A DNA stretch of 64,000 nucleotides from Burkholderiales bacterium 8X (GTDB taxonomy: Bacteria; Pseudomonadota; Gammaproteobacteria; Burkholderiales; Burkholderiaceae_C). The DNA is taken from NCBI GenBank assembly GCA_902506565.1, contig LR732703.1, positions 2,342,125 through 2,406,124 on the forward strand, given 5' to 3'. Position 1 is the stretch's first letter. Every line of letters starts with the position of its first letter. Below are positions 1-9,700 of the stretch, in pieces. A program made the position numbers and the translations under genes. The notes under the pieces were generated by a model. That model saw only the letters and a list, made by a program, of their open reading frames with translations. It was not told the DNA's origin and did not search any database.

Positions 1-44
1 TCTTCCAGCTCACGAGCAAGCGTGTTGTAGATGCGAAGGCTCAT
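1..44 (-). CDS. cysS: Cysteinyl-tRNA synthetase, N-terminal fragment (cut by window edge)
   Basis: Only the first 14 codons lie in the window, read leftward from an ATG at 44-42. The peptide MSLRIYNTLARELE matches the usual N-terminus of bacterial CysS, which charges tRNA-Cys with cysteine in the cytoplasm. The gene is divergent from the TPR gene at 237, an arrangement often seen upstream of the cyclophilin/lpxH block in Comamonadaceae. The identification rests on 14 residues and on context, so it is good but not certain. Confidence 0.8.
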   Translation of the reverse strand, partial: MSLRIYNTLARELE

Positions 45-150
45 GAGATGCGGAAAGCGTCGCTCCAGGCTGTTGGCGAACAGCTGGCGACCGTCATTGT
101 TCAGGTGGTGGAAGCGATGTCGGCAAAGGGTTCGAGAAGGCCCCTCGGCT

Positions 151-156
151 ACAATC
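151..156 (+). promoter_or_regulatory. Candidate -10 box (TACAAT) for the TPR gene
   Basis: TACAAT lies 80 bp upstream of the ATG at 237 in the divergent cysS/TPR intergenic region. No convincing -35 hexamer is visible at 16-18 bp spacing, so only the -10 element is proposed. Confidence 0.35.
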
Positions 157-236
157 CGCGCCAGTATAAACGGCCGCTCCCGGGTGAGAACCCGCAACTT
201 TCGAGGCCCGTCTTCTTCCCCTTTTCAAGAGGCTCC

Positions 237-836
237 ATGAAGCACGCCGCTGTGACCCGTACCCCGATCCGTTCGTCTTCCATGGTCCTCCGATCGCTCG
301 CAGCAGCAGCCTTCCTCCTCGTGATCGCCCCGGTCCACGCGGACGAATACGGCGACGTCAATACCCTTTTGCGCCAGGGCAAGGCCGACGAGGCGCTGGT
401 CAAGGCAGATGCCTACATTGCAGGCAAGCCACGCGATCCGCAGATGCGCTTCTTGCGCGGTGTGATCCTCACCGAACAAGGCAAGCAGTCGGACGCGACG
501 GCCGTCTTCACCCAGCTCACGCAAGACTTCCCCGAGTTGCCGGAGCCCTACAACAACCTGGCCGCGCTCTATGCCAGCCAGAGCCAGTTCGACAAGGCCC
601 GCGCCGCGCTCGAAATGGCCATCAAGCTCAACCCCAACTACGCCACCGCCCACGAGAACCTGGGCGACGTGTATGCCCGACTCGCCGCGCAGTCCTATGG
701 CCGCACGGTGCAACTCGAGGCGGGCAACACCACCGTCGCGCCCAAGATCGCCTTGATCCGGCAGATCTTCAACAGCCCGGGCGACGCGAGCCTCGCGCCG
801 GCGCAATCGGGCAATCGGCGCCGGGTCGGCAAGTAG
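237..836 (+). CDS. Secreted tetratricopeptide-repeat protein
   Basis: This 199-residue protein has a probable Sec signal peptide: a basic start, a hydrophobic stretch at about residues 20-33, and a likely cut after VHA at residue 35. It continues into TPR-type helices at about residues 40-165 (for example PYNNLAALYASQSQFDKARA and the following PNYATAHENLGDVYA). TPR arrays mediate protein-protein contacts, so a periplasmic scaffold role is likely, but no partner is evident. The ATG at 237 was chosen over an upstream in-frame start because it opens directly into the signal peptide. It precedes two peptidyl-prolyl isomerases, so a role near envelope protein folding is possible but unproven. Confidence 0.8.
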   Translation: MKHAAVTRTPIRSSSMVLRSLAAAAFLLVIAPVHADEYGDVNTLLRQGKADEALVKADAYIAGKPRDPQMRFLRGVILTEQGKQSDATAVFTQLTQDFPELPEPYNNLAALYASQSQFDKARAALEMAIKLNPNYATAHENLGDVYARLAAQSYGRTVQLEAGNTTVAPKIALIRQIFNSPGDASLAPAQSGNRRRVGK

Positions 837-900
837 CCGCACGCCGCTCGAAGGCTGCGCCGCCAGCCTTTCACCATCGTTCGCATCAAGGGAGATTCCA

Positions 901-1488
901 ATGAAGATTCACGCCATCTCGCGCCGCGCCGGGCTTCTCGCCACGGTCGCCGCATTCGCGGTATTCACCATGGGCACGGCAGCAGCGCAACCCGCGCAGC
1001 GCGTCAAGCTCGACACCTCGGCCGGCGACATCGTGATCGAACTCGCCCCCGACAAGGCGCCCAAGTCGGTGCAGAACTTCCTGCAATACGTAAAGGACAA
1101 GCACTACGACGGCACGGTCTTCCACCGCGTCATCAACGGCTTCATGATCCAGGGCGGCGGTTTCACGCCCGACCTGCAACAAAAGCCGACCCGCTCGCCC
1201 ATTCCGCTTGAAGCAGGCAACGGCCTCAAGAACAACAAGTACACGGTCGCCATGGCGCGCACCGGCAATCCGAATTCGGCCACTTCGCAGTTCTTCATCA
1301 ACGTCCAGGACAACCCGCGCCTCAATGCGCCCGAACCCGACGGCTACGGCTACGCGGTGTTCGGCAAGGTGGTCGCCGGCACCGAGGTGGTCGACAAAAT
1401 CCGCGCGGTGCGCACGGGCATGAAGAACGGCATGGGCGACGTGCCGCTCGAAGCCGTCACCATCCGATCTGCCACCCTGGTCAAGTAA
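901..1488 (+). CDS. Periplasmic cyclophilin-type peptidyl-prolyl cis-trans isomerase
   Basis: The 195-residue protein has an N-terminal signal peptide (hydrophobic residues about 11-27, likely cut near AAA-QP) followed by a single cyclophilin domain. Signature segments are [15 protein letters not shown] and [13 protein letters not shown], including the catalytic Arg in FHR and the FFIN substrate pocket. It catalyses cis-trans isomerisation of X-Pro bonds, here presumably in the periplasm (PpiA-like). A good Shine-Dalgarno (GGGAG) precedes the ATG. The next gene is a cytoplasmic homologue without a signal peptide, so the pair looks like a duplication with split localisation. Confidence 0.92.
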   Translation: MKIHAISRRAGLLATVAAFAVFTMGTAAAQPAQRVKLDTSAGDIVIELAPDKAPKSVQNFLQYVKDKHYDGTVFHRVINGFMIQGGGFTPDLQQKPTRSPIPLEAGNGLKNNKYTVAMARTGNPNSATSQFFINVQDNPRLNAPEPDGYGYAVFGKVVAGTEVVDKIRAVRTGMKNGMGDVPLEAVTIRSATLVK

Positions 1489-1546
1489 GGCCGCCGAGGC
1501 CGCCGAGGCCATTCGCATTTCGTCTCACACAACAAGGAGCCCTCTC

Positions 1547-2068
1547 ATGAGCAATTCCCAAGGCAAACCGCAAGTCGAACTCACGATCAAGGGCTACGGC
1601 GCGATCACGCTCGAACTCGATGCCGAGAAAGCACCCGATTCGGTCAAGAACTTCCTCGACTACGTGAACAAGGGCCACTACGACAACACCGTGTTCCACC
1701 GCGTCATTCCCGGCTTCATGGTGCAAGGCGGCGGCTTCGAGCCGGGCATGTCGCAGAAGGCGACCGGCGCCGGCGTCAAGAACGAAGCCAACAACGGTCT
1801 CAAGAACGACAACTACACGGTCGCCATGGCACGCACCAGCGATCCGCATTCGGCCACCGCGCAGTTCTTCATCAACGTCGCCGACAACGGCTTCCTGAAC
1901 CACACCGCACCCACCGCGCAAGGATGGGGCTACGCGGTCTTCGGCAAGGTCGTCGAGGGCAAGGAAGTGGTCGACCGGATCAAGGCCGTCAAGACCGGCC
2001 GCAAGGGCTTCCACGACGACGTGCCGCTCGAAGACGTGGTGATCGAAAAGGCCGTGGTCAAGGCCTGA
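1547..2068 (+). CDS. ppiB: Cytoplasmic peptidyl-prolyl cis-trans isomerase B
   Basis: This is a 173-residue single-domain cyclophilin with no signal peptide. It carries [19 protein letters not shown] and [13 protein letters not shown], the active-site signatures of bacterial PpiB, and its length is typical. AAGGAG lies just upstream of the ATG. The stop is 3 bp before the lpxH start, so the two are probably cotranscribed; a ppiB-lpxH pairing is also known in enterobacteria. Confidence 0.95.
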   Translation: MSNSQGKPQVELTIKGYGAITLELDAEKAPDSVKNFLDYVNKGHYDNTVFHRVIPGFMVQGGGFEPGMSQKATGAGVKNEANNGLKNDNYTVAMARTSDPHSATAQFFINVADNGFLNHTAPTAQGWGYAVFGKVVEGKEVVDRIKAVKTGRKGFHDDVPLEDVVIEKAVVKA

Positions 2069-2071
2069 CGC

Positions 2072-2896
2072 ATGGGTCGCCCTGCAGCCCGACCGACGCC
2101 GGCTGCGGGCGACGAACTGATCGCGCCGCCCGAGTGGCGCTCGGTCGACCTCATTTCGGACCTGCATCTGCAGGCCTCGGATGTAGCGACCTTCGACAAG
2201 TGGCAGGGTTATCTCGACACCTCGCCGGCAGATGCGATTTTCATCCTCGGTGACTTGTTCGAAGTGTGGGTCGGCGATGACGCGGCCCACGATGCGGCCC
2301 TCGCCTCCCGGAACGATGCGGCCGGCGACCCCGACTTCGAGTCGATCTGCGCCGAGGTGCTGCGCCGCGCCAGCGAACGCCGACCCATCTATTTCATGCA
2401 TGGCAACCGCGACTTCCTGCTGGGTGCCGACTTCGCCGGCGCGACCGGCATGATGCTGCTGCCCGATCCGGTGGTGCTGGTTCTTCAAGGCATTCGCTGG
2501 TTGCTGACGCACGGCGACCAGCTCTGCCTGGACGACGTCGATTACCTCCGCTTTCGCGCACAGGTCCGCACCGCCGAATGGCAGTCCGCGTTCCTTGCCA
2601 AGCCGCTTGCCGAACGCCGCGCGCTCGGCCGTGCCATGCGCGCCGAAAGCGAGGATCGCAAGCAGACGCCGGGACGCATCTGGGCCGATGTCGACGCGGC
2701 CGCGGCGCGCGATTGGCTTCGCCGCGCGGACGCGAGCGTCCTCGTCCATGGCCACACCCATCGCCCCGGGCGCCACGACCTCGGAGACGGCATGGAGCGG
2801 ATCGTGTTGAGCGACTGGGACGCGACGGCGCATCCACCGCGTGCCCAGGTGCTGTGTCTTTCGGGCGCCGGCGCGCAGCGCGTCGACCTGTCCTGA
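2072..2896 (+). CDS. lpxH: UDP-2,3-diacylglucosamine diphosphatase
   Basis: LpxH is the membrane-associated hydrolase that cleaves UDP-2,3-diacylglucosamine to lipid X in lipid A synthesis. The 274-residue protein shows the calcineurin-like metal motifs in order: SDLHL (D30, H32), GDLFEVWVGDD, HGNRDF, THGD and HGHTHRP near the C-terminus. It has about 20 extra N-terminal residues compared with the usual 240-residue form, so a later start is possible, although the ATG at 2072 is tightly packed behind ppiB. Its TGA overlaps the mtfA ATG by one base. Confidence 0.94.
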   Translation: MGRPAARPTPAAGDELIAPPEWRSVDLISDLHLQASDVATFDKWQGYLDTSPADAIFILGDLFEVWVGDDAAHDAALASRNDAAGDPDFESICAEVLRRASERRPIYFMHGNRDFLLGADFAGATGMMLLPDPVVLVLQGIRWLLTHGDQLCLDDVDYLRFRAQVRTAEWQSAFLAKPLAERRALGRAMRAESEDRKQTPGRIWADVDAAAARDWLRRADASVLVHGHTHRPGRHDLGDGMERIVLSDWDATAHPPRAQVLCLSGAGAQRVDLS

Positions 2897-3690
2897 TGTT
2901 CGGTTGGCTGCGAACCCGGCTGGCGCCGCCCGTCCTTCCCGACGAGCCGTGGCAGGCGACGCTGGCGCGCTATTCGTTCTTGCGCGATCGTCCCGCGGCC
3001 GAACTCGAGCACCTCCGCCGACTCGCCGCCACCTTCTTGCGCGACAAGGAGTTCCACGGCGCGCATGGTTTCGTGATCACGGACGAGGTGGCGCTGGCCA
3101 TCGCGGCGCAGGCGGTGCTGCCGATCCTGCATCTGCCGGGCGGGCTCGACTGGTACGACGATTTCGTCGGGATCGTGGTGCATCCGTCCGAGGCCGTCGC
3201 CTTGCGCAAGATCACCGACGAGACCGGCGTGGTACACGAATACGAGGAAACCGTGGCCGGCGAAGCCATGGACCGCGGGCCGGTGATGCTCAGCTGGCAG
3301 GACGTATTGGCCGGAAGCGTCACCCAGGACGACGGCTACAACGTGGTGATCCATGAATTCGCCCACAAGCTCGACATGCGCGCGGGCGAAGCGGACGGCT
3401 GCCCTCCGCTCCCGCCCGGCTTCGCCGGAAGCCGAAATGCGCGCGAGGCACGCGAGGCGTGGATGGCGGTCATTCAACCGGCCTTCGAGGGTTTTCGCGA
3501 GCTGGCGACCATTGCCGAGCGTTTCGGCGGCGAGCCGCCCTGGCTCGACATCTACGCTGCCGAATCGATCGGCGAATTCTTCGCGGTCGCCTGCGAGGGG
3601 TACTTCGTGAACCGGCCGCGCATGGCGAACGAATTCGCGGAGCTGACGGTCTTGTTCGACTCGTTCTTCCGGCCAGGCAAGACCAGCTAG
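2896..3690 (+). CDS. mtfA: Zinc-dependent peptidase of the MtfA (DUF980) family
   Basis: The 264-residue product has the gluzincin motif HEFAHKLD at residues 153-160 (H153, E154, H157), with a likely third ligand in the later helix around AAESIGEFFAV. In E. coli, MtfA titrates the Mlc repressor and so affects glucose PTS expression; whether this is true here is unknown. The start ATG shares one base with the lpxH stop, which suggests translational coupling. A longer in-frame extension upstream was rejected because it runs through lpxH and lacks family similarity. Confidence 0.9.
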   Translation: MFGWLRTRLAPPVLPDEPWQATLARYSFLRDRPAAELEHLRRLAATFLRDKEFHGAHGFVITDEVALAIAAQAVLPILHLPGGLDWYDDFVGIVVHPSEAVALRKITDETGVVHEYEETVAGEAMDRGPVMLSWQDVLAGSVTQDDGYNVVIHEFAHKLDMRAGEADGCPPLPPGFAGSRNAREAREAWMAVIQPAFEGFRELATIAERFGGEPPWLDIYAAESIGEFFAVACEGYFVNRPRMANEFAELTVLFDSFFRPGKTS

Positions 3691-3754
3691 CGGCTCGCCG
3701 CAGGCCTCGGCGCTGCGCGATCTGTCTCGCTGCCTCTGCCGGCCCGATTCGCCA

Positions 3755-3772
3755 AGCCCGGTTTCCCGGGCT
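3755..3772. terminator. Perfect hairpin between convergent mtfA and DUF349 genes
   Basis: AGCCCGG, a TTTC loop and CCGGGCT form a perfect 7-bp stem between two convergent genes. There is no T-run on either side, so it could be a weak or Rho-assisted bidirectional terminator. The call rests only on the stem and its position. Confidence 0.35.
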
Positions 3773-3779
3773 CGATGCC

Positions 3780-6674
3780 TCAGCCCTGCTTGCGCAGCAA
3801 CGCCTTCAACGCGTTCTGCAGCCGTCGTGCCGCCGCTGCGTCGTGCGCCGAGGACAGCACCTTGCCGGCATCCTGCCCCCAGGTCTGCGCCGGCGCCGGA
3901 TCGCCGCGGCGGGTCAGCAGCTTGAGCTGCAAGGCCCGGCGCGCATCCAGCTGCTCTGCAGGGGTCGGCACCTCGGCCGCCATCTCGAGACGCAGCAAGG
4001 CTTCGGCAGCTTCATCGGGCTTCGCGCTCGGCGCGTTCGAGAGCGCCTGCGACCAGCCGCCGCGAACCGCCGGCGTCACCACGCGGCCGAGTTCCTGCAC
4101 GCTCGGCAGACGGGATGCATCCCGCTGCTCCCAGGCGCCGAGGACCTGCGTCAACGCCTCGCCATGGGCTTGCGCCGCGAGCTTGCGCAACGCCATGTCG
4201 GCGCGTTCGAGCGCCTCGCGCTGCGCGCGGAAGGCGGCGTCGCCCAGCCGCGGGCCGCGATCCTCGAAGCGCGGCGGGCGATCGCCGAAGCGGCCCGGAC
4301 CGCCAGGTCCGCCAGCGCCGCGATCGGAGGGTCGCCCTCCCCGATCGCCAGGGCGGCCAGGTCCGCCCGGCCCACCACGGCCATCCCGACCGTCGCGCGA
4401 ATCCTTGCGATCGCCGAAGCGGCCGCCTCGCGACGGCGCGGCTTCGGCCTTGCGGTTGCCGGGCCGATCGTCGCCGCGCACGGCGATGACCGGCTTGGGT
4501 GCCGGCTTCGGCGGAGCCAAGGGGGTCGGCTCCGGATCATGAGGGGCGGCATCGGTTCGGGCGCGTACGTCGGCAGTGTCCGCCGGTGCCGTCAAGTCTT
4601 CGGTCGCCGTGGTGCCTTGATCAGGGTCGGTTTCGCCAGCCGGCGCTTCCGCCGGCAGGACTTCGGCATCGCTCGACGCCGGCGCCTGCTCGGCACTCTC
4701 GCCGAATTCAGCCGCAGCCTGGCCCGGCGCCACTTGCTCGGTGGCCCCGACCGCGGGACCGTCGGTGTGAACCATCGGCGGCGATGCCGATGCCGGCTTC
4801 ACGCCATCTGCCGGCGCGGGCGGAGGTGCTTCGCCGCGGATCGCCGCCTCGAGTTGCGCAATCGCGGACCGAATCCTTTGCGCGTCGCCACTCGCATTGG
4901 CCGCGTCGACTGCCTTGGAGGCATCGAGCACCCGACGATCGTGCTCGCTCATGGCGGAAGAGGCCTTTTCGCGTTCCGCAGTCTTGCGGTTGAAGGCCTC
5001 GTCGATCGGCGCGCGGAAGGCGTCCCACAGCTTCTGCTCGTAGCGGCGGTCCAGCGGCACGCCCTGCGCCTCCTGTTGCCAGCGCTGCTGCAGCGCCTTG
5101 ACCGCATCGATGCGCAGCATCGGCGCCGCACCCAAGGCAACGGCTTCCTCGATCATGGCCTGCCGGCGTTCCACGCTGGCCTTCTGGGCGTTTTCGAGCG
5201 GCGCACGCGCCAGGCCGAAGGCCTCGTTCCATTGCGGTTGGAGTTCGGCGAACAACTTCTCGCCGACATGGCCTGCATCACGCCAACGATCGGCGAACTG
5301 ATGCAGCGCCCGGTTGTGCGCCTTCAGGTCGGACGCATCGGCATGGGCCTCGGCCCAGGCCTTGACCTCGGCGATCAAGGCGAGGCGTTGCGCGCGATGC
5401 TCCGCGGCATCGGCACGCACCTTTTCGAGCCAGGCCTCGACCACCTTGTGCGCTTCGTTGCAGGCTTCGTCGAAACGCTTCCAGAGCGCATGGTTCGGCA
5501 CGCCGCCCTGGTCGGTCTGCTTCCATTGTTCGCGCAGGTTGCGAAGGCTCTCCTGGATCTTTCGTCCACCCAGCGCCTGGCCCTCGGGCCGCTTCAAGAG
5601 GCCCTCGGCCTTGGCCACCAGCTCTTCGCGAACCTTGTCCGCACCCCATCGCTGCCAGCCTTCGAGTTCGCCCGCGGCGACCAGCGCCGCATGCACCCGC
5701 GCCTCGAGCGGCGCATCGACCAGCTTGCCGTGTTCCTTCAATACCGCGCGCAAGGCGGCGGCCGCACCGGCGCTGGCCTTGCCATGACCTTCGGAGGTTT
5801 CTTGCTCGAGCTTGGCAAGCGCCGCCTCGACGGCGGCCTGCGCGGTGGCGCGCTTGCCGGGATCGGCCTTGGGCGCCTGCCGAGGTGCCGGCGCGCTCGG
5901 CGCCTCGGGCGCACCGCCCCGCGCCACGCGAAGCTCGTCGGCCCACACCGGCACCGGCGGCAACGGCGCCTCGGCATCGGCGGCCGCGGCGGTGGCCTGG
6001 GTCAGGGCCTGGTGGAACGCATCGGACACCACCAGCAATTGCGACTTGGAGGATTCGAGCTGCGGCGCGAACTTGGCGTCGAGGCTGTTCCAGTTGGGAT
6101 CGGCGGTGATGTCGAGGGCCTGCTGCTGCCAATGCGCCACATCGGTGCGCAAGGCTTCCTCGGCCGCTTGGGCGTCGCGCCAGCCCTTGGTCGACAGCAC
6201 CTCGAAGCGCTGCGCCAGCAGCACCGCCGCCTCGCGATGCACCTGGGCCCGATGCTGCAGGTCCTCGATGCCCTTGATGCGTTCGGAAAGCTGCGCCTTG
6301 AAGCCCGCGAGCGGCTCGCGCGACAACGGCGCACCGGCCTTGGCCGCATCGCGCTGCCAGGCGAGCGCATCCGCGATGTTGAGCTTGGGTTGCGCGAGCA
6401 GCGCCTCCGCCTTCTGAGCCCATTCGGCGGCGATCGCCTCCTGGCCCTTGGCGCGCTTGATTTCGTCGAGCTTTTCGCGCAGCAGCCGGGCCGCGCCCTT
6501 GTCGCGGCTGCTGAGTTCCTTGAAGACATCCTGCAGCTGCTCGACTGCAGGTTGGGTAGCGAGCCAGTCGCGGATCCGCTGGGCCCTTTCGCCCGAGGTC
6601 GGCGCCGTGAAGGCACCGCCGGTCAGCGCGTCGAGGGAGGGGATGTCGTGAGGCTTGGATGAGTTGGAAGTCAC
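3780..6674 (-). CDS. DUF349-repeat protein with a Gly/Arg/Asp-rich disordered segment
   Basis: The protein is about 964 residues, translated from a GTG at 6674 (N-terminus M-TSNSSKPHDIPSLDAL). It is mostly alpha-helical, with repeated W-x-x-x-R/A helices typical of DUF349 arrays (for example LREQWKQTDQGG, ELQPQWNEAF, ALQQRWQQEA). Around residues 750-810 it carries a low-complexity stretch dominated by GDR, GGR and PGG units, which is expected to be unstructured and possibly nucleic-acid binding. DUF349 proteins are widespread in beta- and gammaproteobacteria without a settled function. In-frame sequence continues upstream of the GTG but runs through the terminator hairpin of the upstream gene, so the GTG start is preferred; no strong Shine-Dalgarno is visible. 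Confidence 0.8.
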   Translation of the reverse strand: MTSNSSKPHDIPSLDALTGGAFTAPTSGERAQRIRDWLATQPAVEQLQDVFKELSSRDKGAARLLREKLDEIKRAKGQEAIAAEWAQKAEALLAQPKLNIADALAWQRDAAKAGAPLSREPLAGFKAQLSERIKGIEDLQHRAQVHREAAVLLAQRFEVLSTKGWRDAQAAEEALRTDVAHWQQQALDITADPNWNSLDAKFAPQLESSKSQLLVVSDAFHQALTQATAAAADAEAPLPPVPVWADELRVARGGAPEAPSAPAPRQAPKADPGKRATAQAAVEAALAKLEQETSEGHGKASAGAAAALRAVLKEHGKLVDAPLEARVHAALVAAGELEGWQRWGADKVREELVAKAEGLLKRPEGQALGGRKIQESLRNLREQWKQTDQGGVPNHALWKRFDEACNEAHKVVEAWLEKVRADAAEHRAQRLALIAEVKAWAEAHADASDLKAHNRALHQFADRWRDAGHVGEKLFAELQPQWNEAFGLARAPLENAQKASVERRQAMIEEAVALGAAPMLRIDAVKALQQRWQQEAQGVPLDRRYEQKLWDAFRAPIDEAFNRKTAEREKASSAMSEHDRRVLDASKAVDAANASGDAQRIRSAIAQLEAAIRGEAPPPAPADGVKPASASPPMVHTDGPAVGATEQVAPGQAAAEFGESAEQAPASSDAEVLPAEAPAGETDPDQGTTATEDLTAPADTADVRARTDAAPHDPEPTPLAPPKPAPKPVIAVRGDDRPGNRKAEAAPSRGGRFGDRKDSRDGRDGRGGPGGPGRPGDRGGRPSDRGAGGPGGPGRFGDRPPRFEDRGPRLGDAAFRAQREALERADMALRKLAAQAHGEALTQVLGAWEQRDASRLPSVQELGRVVTPAVRGGWSQALSNAPSAKPDEAAEALLRLEMAAEVPTPAEQLDARRALQLKLLTRRGDPAPAQTWGQDAGKVLSSAHDAAAARRLQNALKALLRKQG

Positions 6675-6700
6675 TGCGCGAGGATCGTGGTCAGGAAAGC

Positions 6701-6737
6701 AGATAGAAAAAGCGAAGGCGCCGGCAGGGGCCGGCGC
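6701..6737 (-). terminator. Intrinsic terminator downstream of the DUF748 gene
   Basis: GCGCCGG and CCGGCGC form a perfect 7-bp GC stem (6718-6737) with a 6-base loop. Read leftward it is followed by a short CTTCG and then TTTTT. It lies 35 bp beyond the stop of the minus-strand gene at 6772, so it should end that transcript before the DUF349 gene. Confidence 0.65.
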
Positions 6738-6771
6738 GCCCGACATTTTCACCGACTTGCAGCGGCCTTGG

Positions 6772-9700
6772 TCATCGCGCGGACAGATTAAGGTCGGCGC
6801 CCGGTTTCCAGTCGGCTCCGCTCGCCTTGCTGCGCACCGCACCGAGGAAGATCCGCTCGCTCGGCAGCTTCTGAGCCAGCAGGTAGTCGCGCACCGCGGC
6901 CCCGCGCGCAACCGCCAGCTGGCGCATGGTTTCCTCGTCGACCTGGATGGTCGGCAAGAGCAGGTCTTCCATGTCCTTGACGGGCAAGTCCTTGGCAAGG
7001 CCGATGAGGTTGCGCGGCTTCTCGATCTCGGTTCGCTTGTAGACGGCCGCCAGCAACTCGGGATATTCGGCATCGGTCACTGGCGACACCGCAGCCGCAT
7101 CCTGGTTGCCGCGGACCGCGGCCCGGCGCTTTTCGCTCTGCGCGAGTTCGCGCAGGCGCCTTCGCTGGTAGGCCTCCTTTTCCTGCTCGAGGCTGGCCAT
7201 TCCGCTGATCGTCAGGCGAAGCGTCTCCCGCTCCGCGAGCGCCTTGGCCACCTTGTCGAGGTTCTCCCTGGCCTCCGGCGTCAAGCTCGCGCTTCCGGGC
7301 GAGAAGGTGATGGCGCTCGAATCCCCTGCGCCGCCACCGCCGAGCCCGCCGGTCAGGAGCGAGAACGGCGAGGTCACCGCCTTGACGATCAGGTTGGCGA
7401 TCGCCTTGAAGATCAGCGGCCCGATGCTGAATTGCGGATCGTTGAGCGAACCGCTGATCGGAAAGTCGATGTCGATGACGCCATTGCGGTCGGCCAGTAG
7501 CGCAACCGCAAGCCGCACCGGCAGGCTGTTCGGCGCGCCTTCGACCGGATCGCCGAACTGCAGCTGGTTGAGCACCAGCTTGTTGGTGGCGGTCAATCGG
7601 CCGTCCGGCGCGATCTGGTAGTTCACCTCCATGCTGAGCTTGCCCCGCTCGATGCCATGGCCGGCGTAGCGAACCGAATACGGTGAAAGCGGCGGCAGGT
7701 CGAGGTCGCGCATCTTCGCGGTGATGTCGAGCTCCAGCGGCTTGGCAAGCGGGTTGACTCGACCGGTGATTTCGAGCGCCGCGGTCTGCTGGGCCTTGCC
7801 CCGCAACTCGAGCTCGGCCAGCGCCGGCTTGTCGCCTCTGGGCTGCGACGAGAAGGCGCTCAGCTTGCCGTTGAGTTCGCTCAGGTCGGCCGAGTAGTTG
7901 GGCTTGACGAAGAGATCGGTGAAATCGATTCGGCCGTTGACCATGTTCATCGGTCCGAAGTCGATCACCGGTGCGTTCGGATCGATTTCGGCCGACGAGG
8001 CGGCAGGTCTCGCGGCGGCAGTCGGCCGCTGCTCGGCTGCCCCGCCGACCATTTCCTCGGACGAGATCGAGCGGCCGCCTCGGGCTGCAGCCGCAGGCGC
8101 CGCCGCGACGGTGGTCCGGCTGCCACCCAAATTGCGGCGGGTGGTGGTCTCGGGCGCCCCGGCTGTCTTCGTCGCATCGGCGGCTGCGGTCGCGCCGATT
8201 GCACCGCCTGGCTCGGTCGCGCCGCCGGCTACCGGCGGGTCGCCCGGCTTGCGTGCGAGATCCTGCAAGTTGAGCCGCCCCGTCGGATCGACGATGACCC
8301 GGGCGAAGAAGTCGGTCAGGGTGGTTTCCCTCACGCTCACCGACACGGGCTTCTTCGGCACCATGTCGAGCTTCAAGGCCCGCAGGCTCAGCGCCTTCCA
8401 GCGCAGGACCTGGTTGCCCCGGTCGCGGCTGCCGGTGGCTTGCGCGCCCGAAGGATTGTTGGCCCGGAAATCCTCCAGCGCCGAATCGCCTGAGAGGGCG
8501 AGGTTCATGCCGGCCGGGGTTCCCGCGTATTTGACCGTGCCCTTGAAGTTGGCGAAGGCGCGGCGAATGTCGATGTTGAGTGCGTCGGCGTAATAGGCCT
8601 TGAAGGCATGCGCCGGAATCGAAACCAGCTCCACCTGGCCTTCGGCCGCCAGCGGCTTGAGCGCGATGCTGCCCTTGTAGTCGAAGCGGCCGGCATCCGC
8701 CCTGCCCGACGAGATTCGGCCGGAGAGCGCGAGCGGCGAGGGATTGGGGCTATCCGGAGAAATCTTCTGCGCGTTCACCTTGAGCGCACTGATGTCGAAG
8801 GCGACCGGCGCTGCGCCGGATTTGTCCGCATACGACACGCTCCCGTTGTCGATGGCGAGCGTGCCGATCGACAGGGCCCAGGGGCGCGTGTTCGAAGGCG
8901 CTGTTGCCGCGTTTGCGGCGTTTACCGCGGTGGCTTCGGTGGTTGGCCCGGCCGCGCTGGCTGCCTTGGAAGCGCTGGCTGCACTCGCCGGCGCCGCGGC
9001 CGTCTGCGCGACGCGTTTCTCGCCGCCCCCGTCGCCAGCGCCGGCTGCGCCTTCGGCCTCGGCTGCGGCACCGCCAGCCGCTGCAGGCGCCTTCAGCCAA
9101 CGCTCGAACATCCAGCGCTTGTCGGCACCGCGCTCCACCGCGATCTTCGGCTGGGTCGCCGAAAGCGTGCCGATGGCCAGCGTATGGCGCGTCATGTCGA
9201 CCTCGGCGCCCAGCAGTTCGAAGCGGCCGATGCTCGCGAGCGAGGACTTCTCTTCCGTCAATGCAAGTCCGTCGATGGCCACGCGGCTGGCGCGGAACTT
9301 GAGGTCGGGCTGCGCCCAGTCGACTTCGACCTGGCCGCTCAACTTGCCATCCACCGTCGGCGACAGGCTCTTGGCCAGATACGGCGCAGCCAGGGACAGC
9401 GGCAGCGCCTCGACCTCGGCTTGCAGTCGTGCGGCCTTGTCGGTGGCCTGGCCCTTGAAGCCGAGCCTCGCACCACCCACGCGGCTCGATCCGCTGAATG
9501 GCACTGGTTTTTCCAGCGGCCAGGCGATGTCGCTGGCTTCGAACGCGAGCTGCTCGGCATCGATGGCGGCCGATGGCTGGATGCTCGCATCGCGCCAGCC
9601 GACATTGCCGCCGGTCAGCGAGAAGCGATCGACCTTGACCTGCCACGGCACCGGGGCCGTCGTCGCTGCTGGTGCCGCCGGCGCGCTCGCTTCGGGCGCG

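Noticed and set aside
3459..6662. A 1067-residue open frame on the plus strand opposite the DUF349 gene
   Set aside because: It is an antisense shadow caused by GC-rich codon bias; its translation is Arg/Leu/Gly rich without domains, while the minus strand encodes a coherent DUF349 protein.
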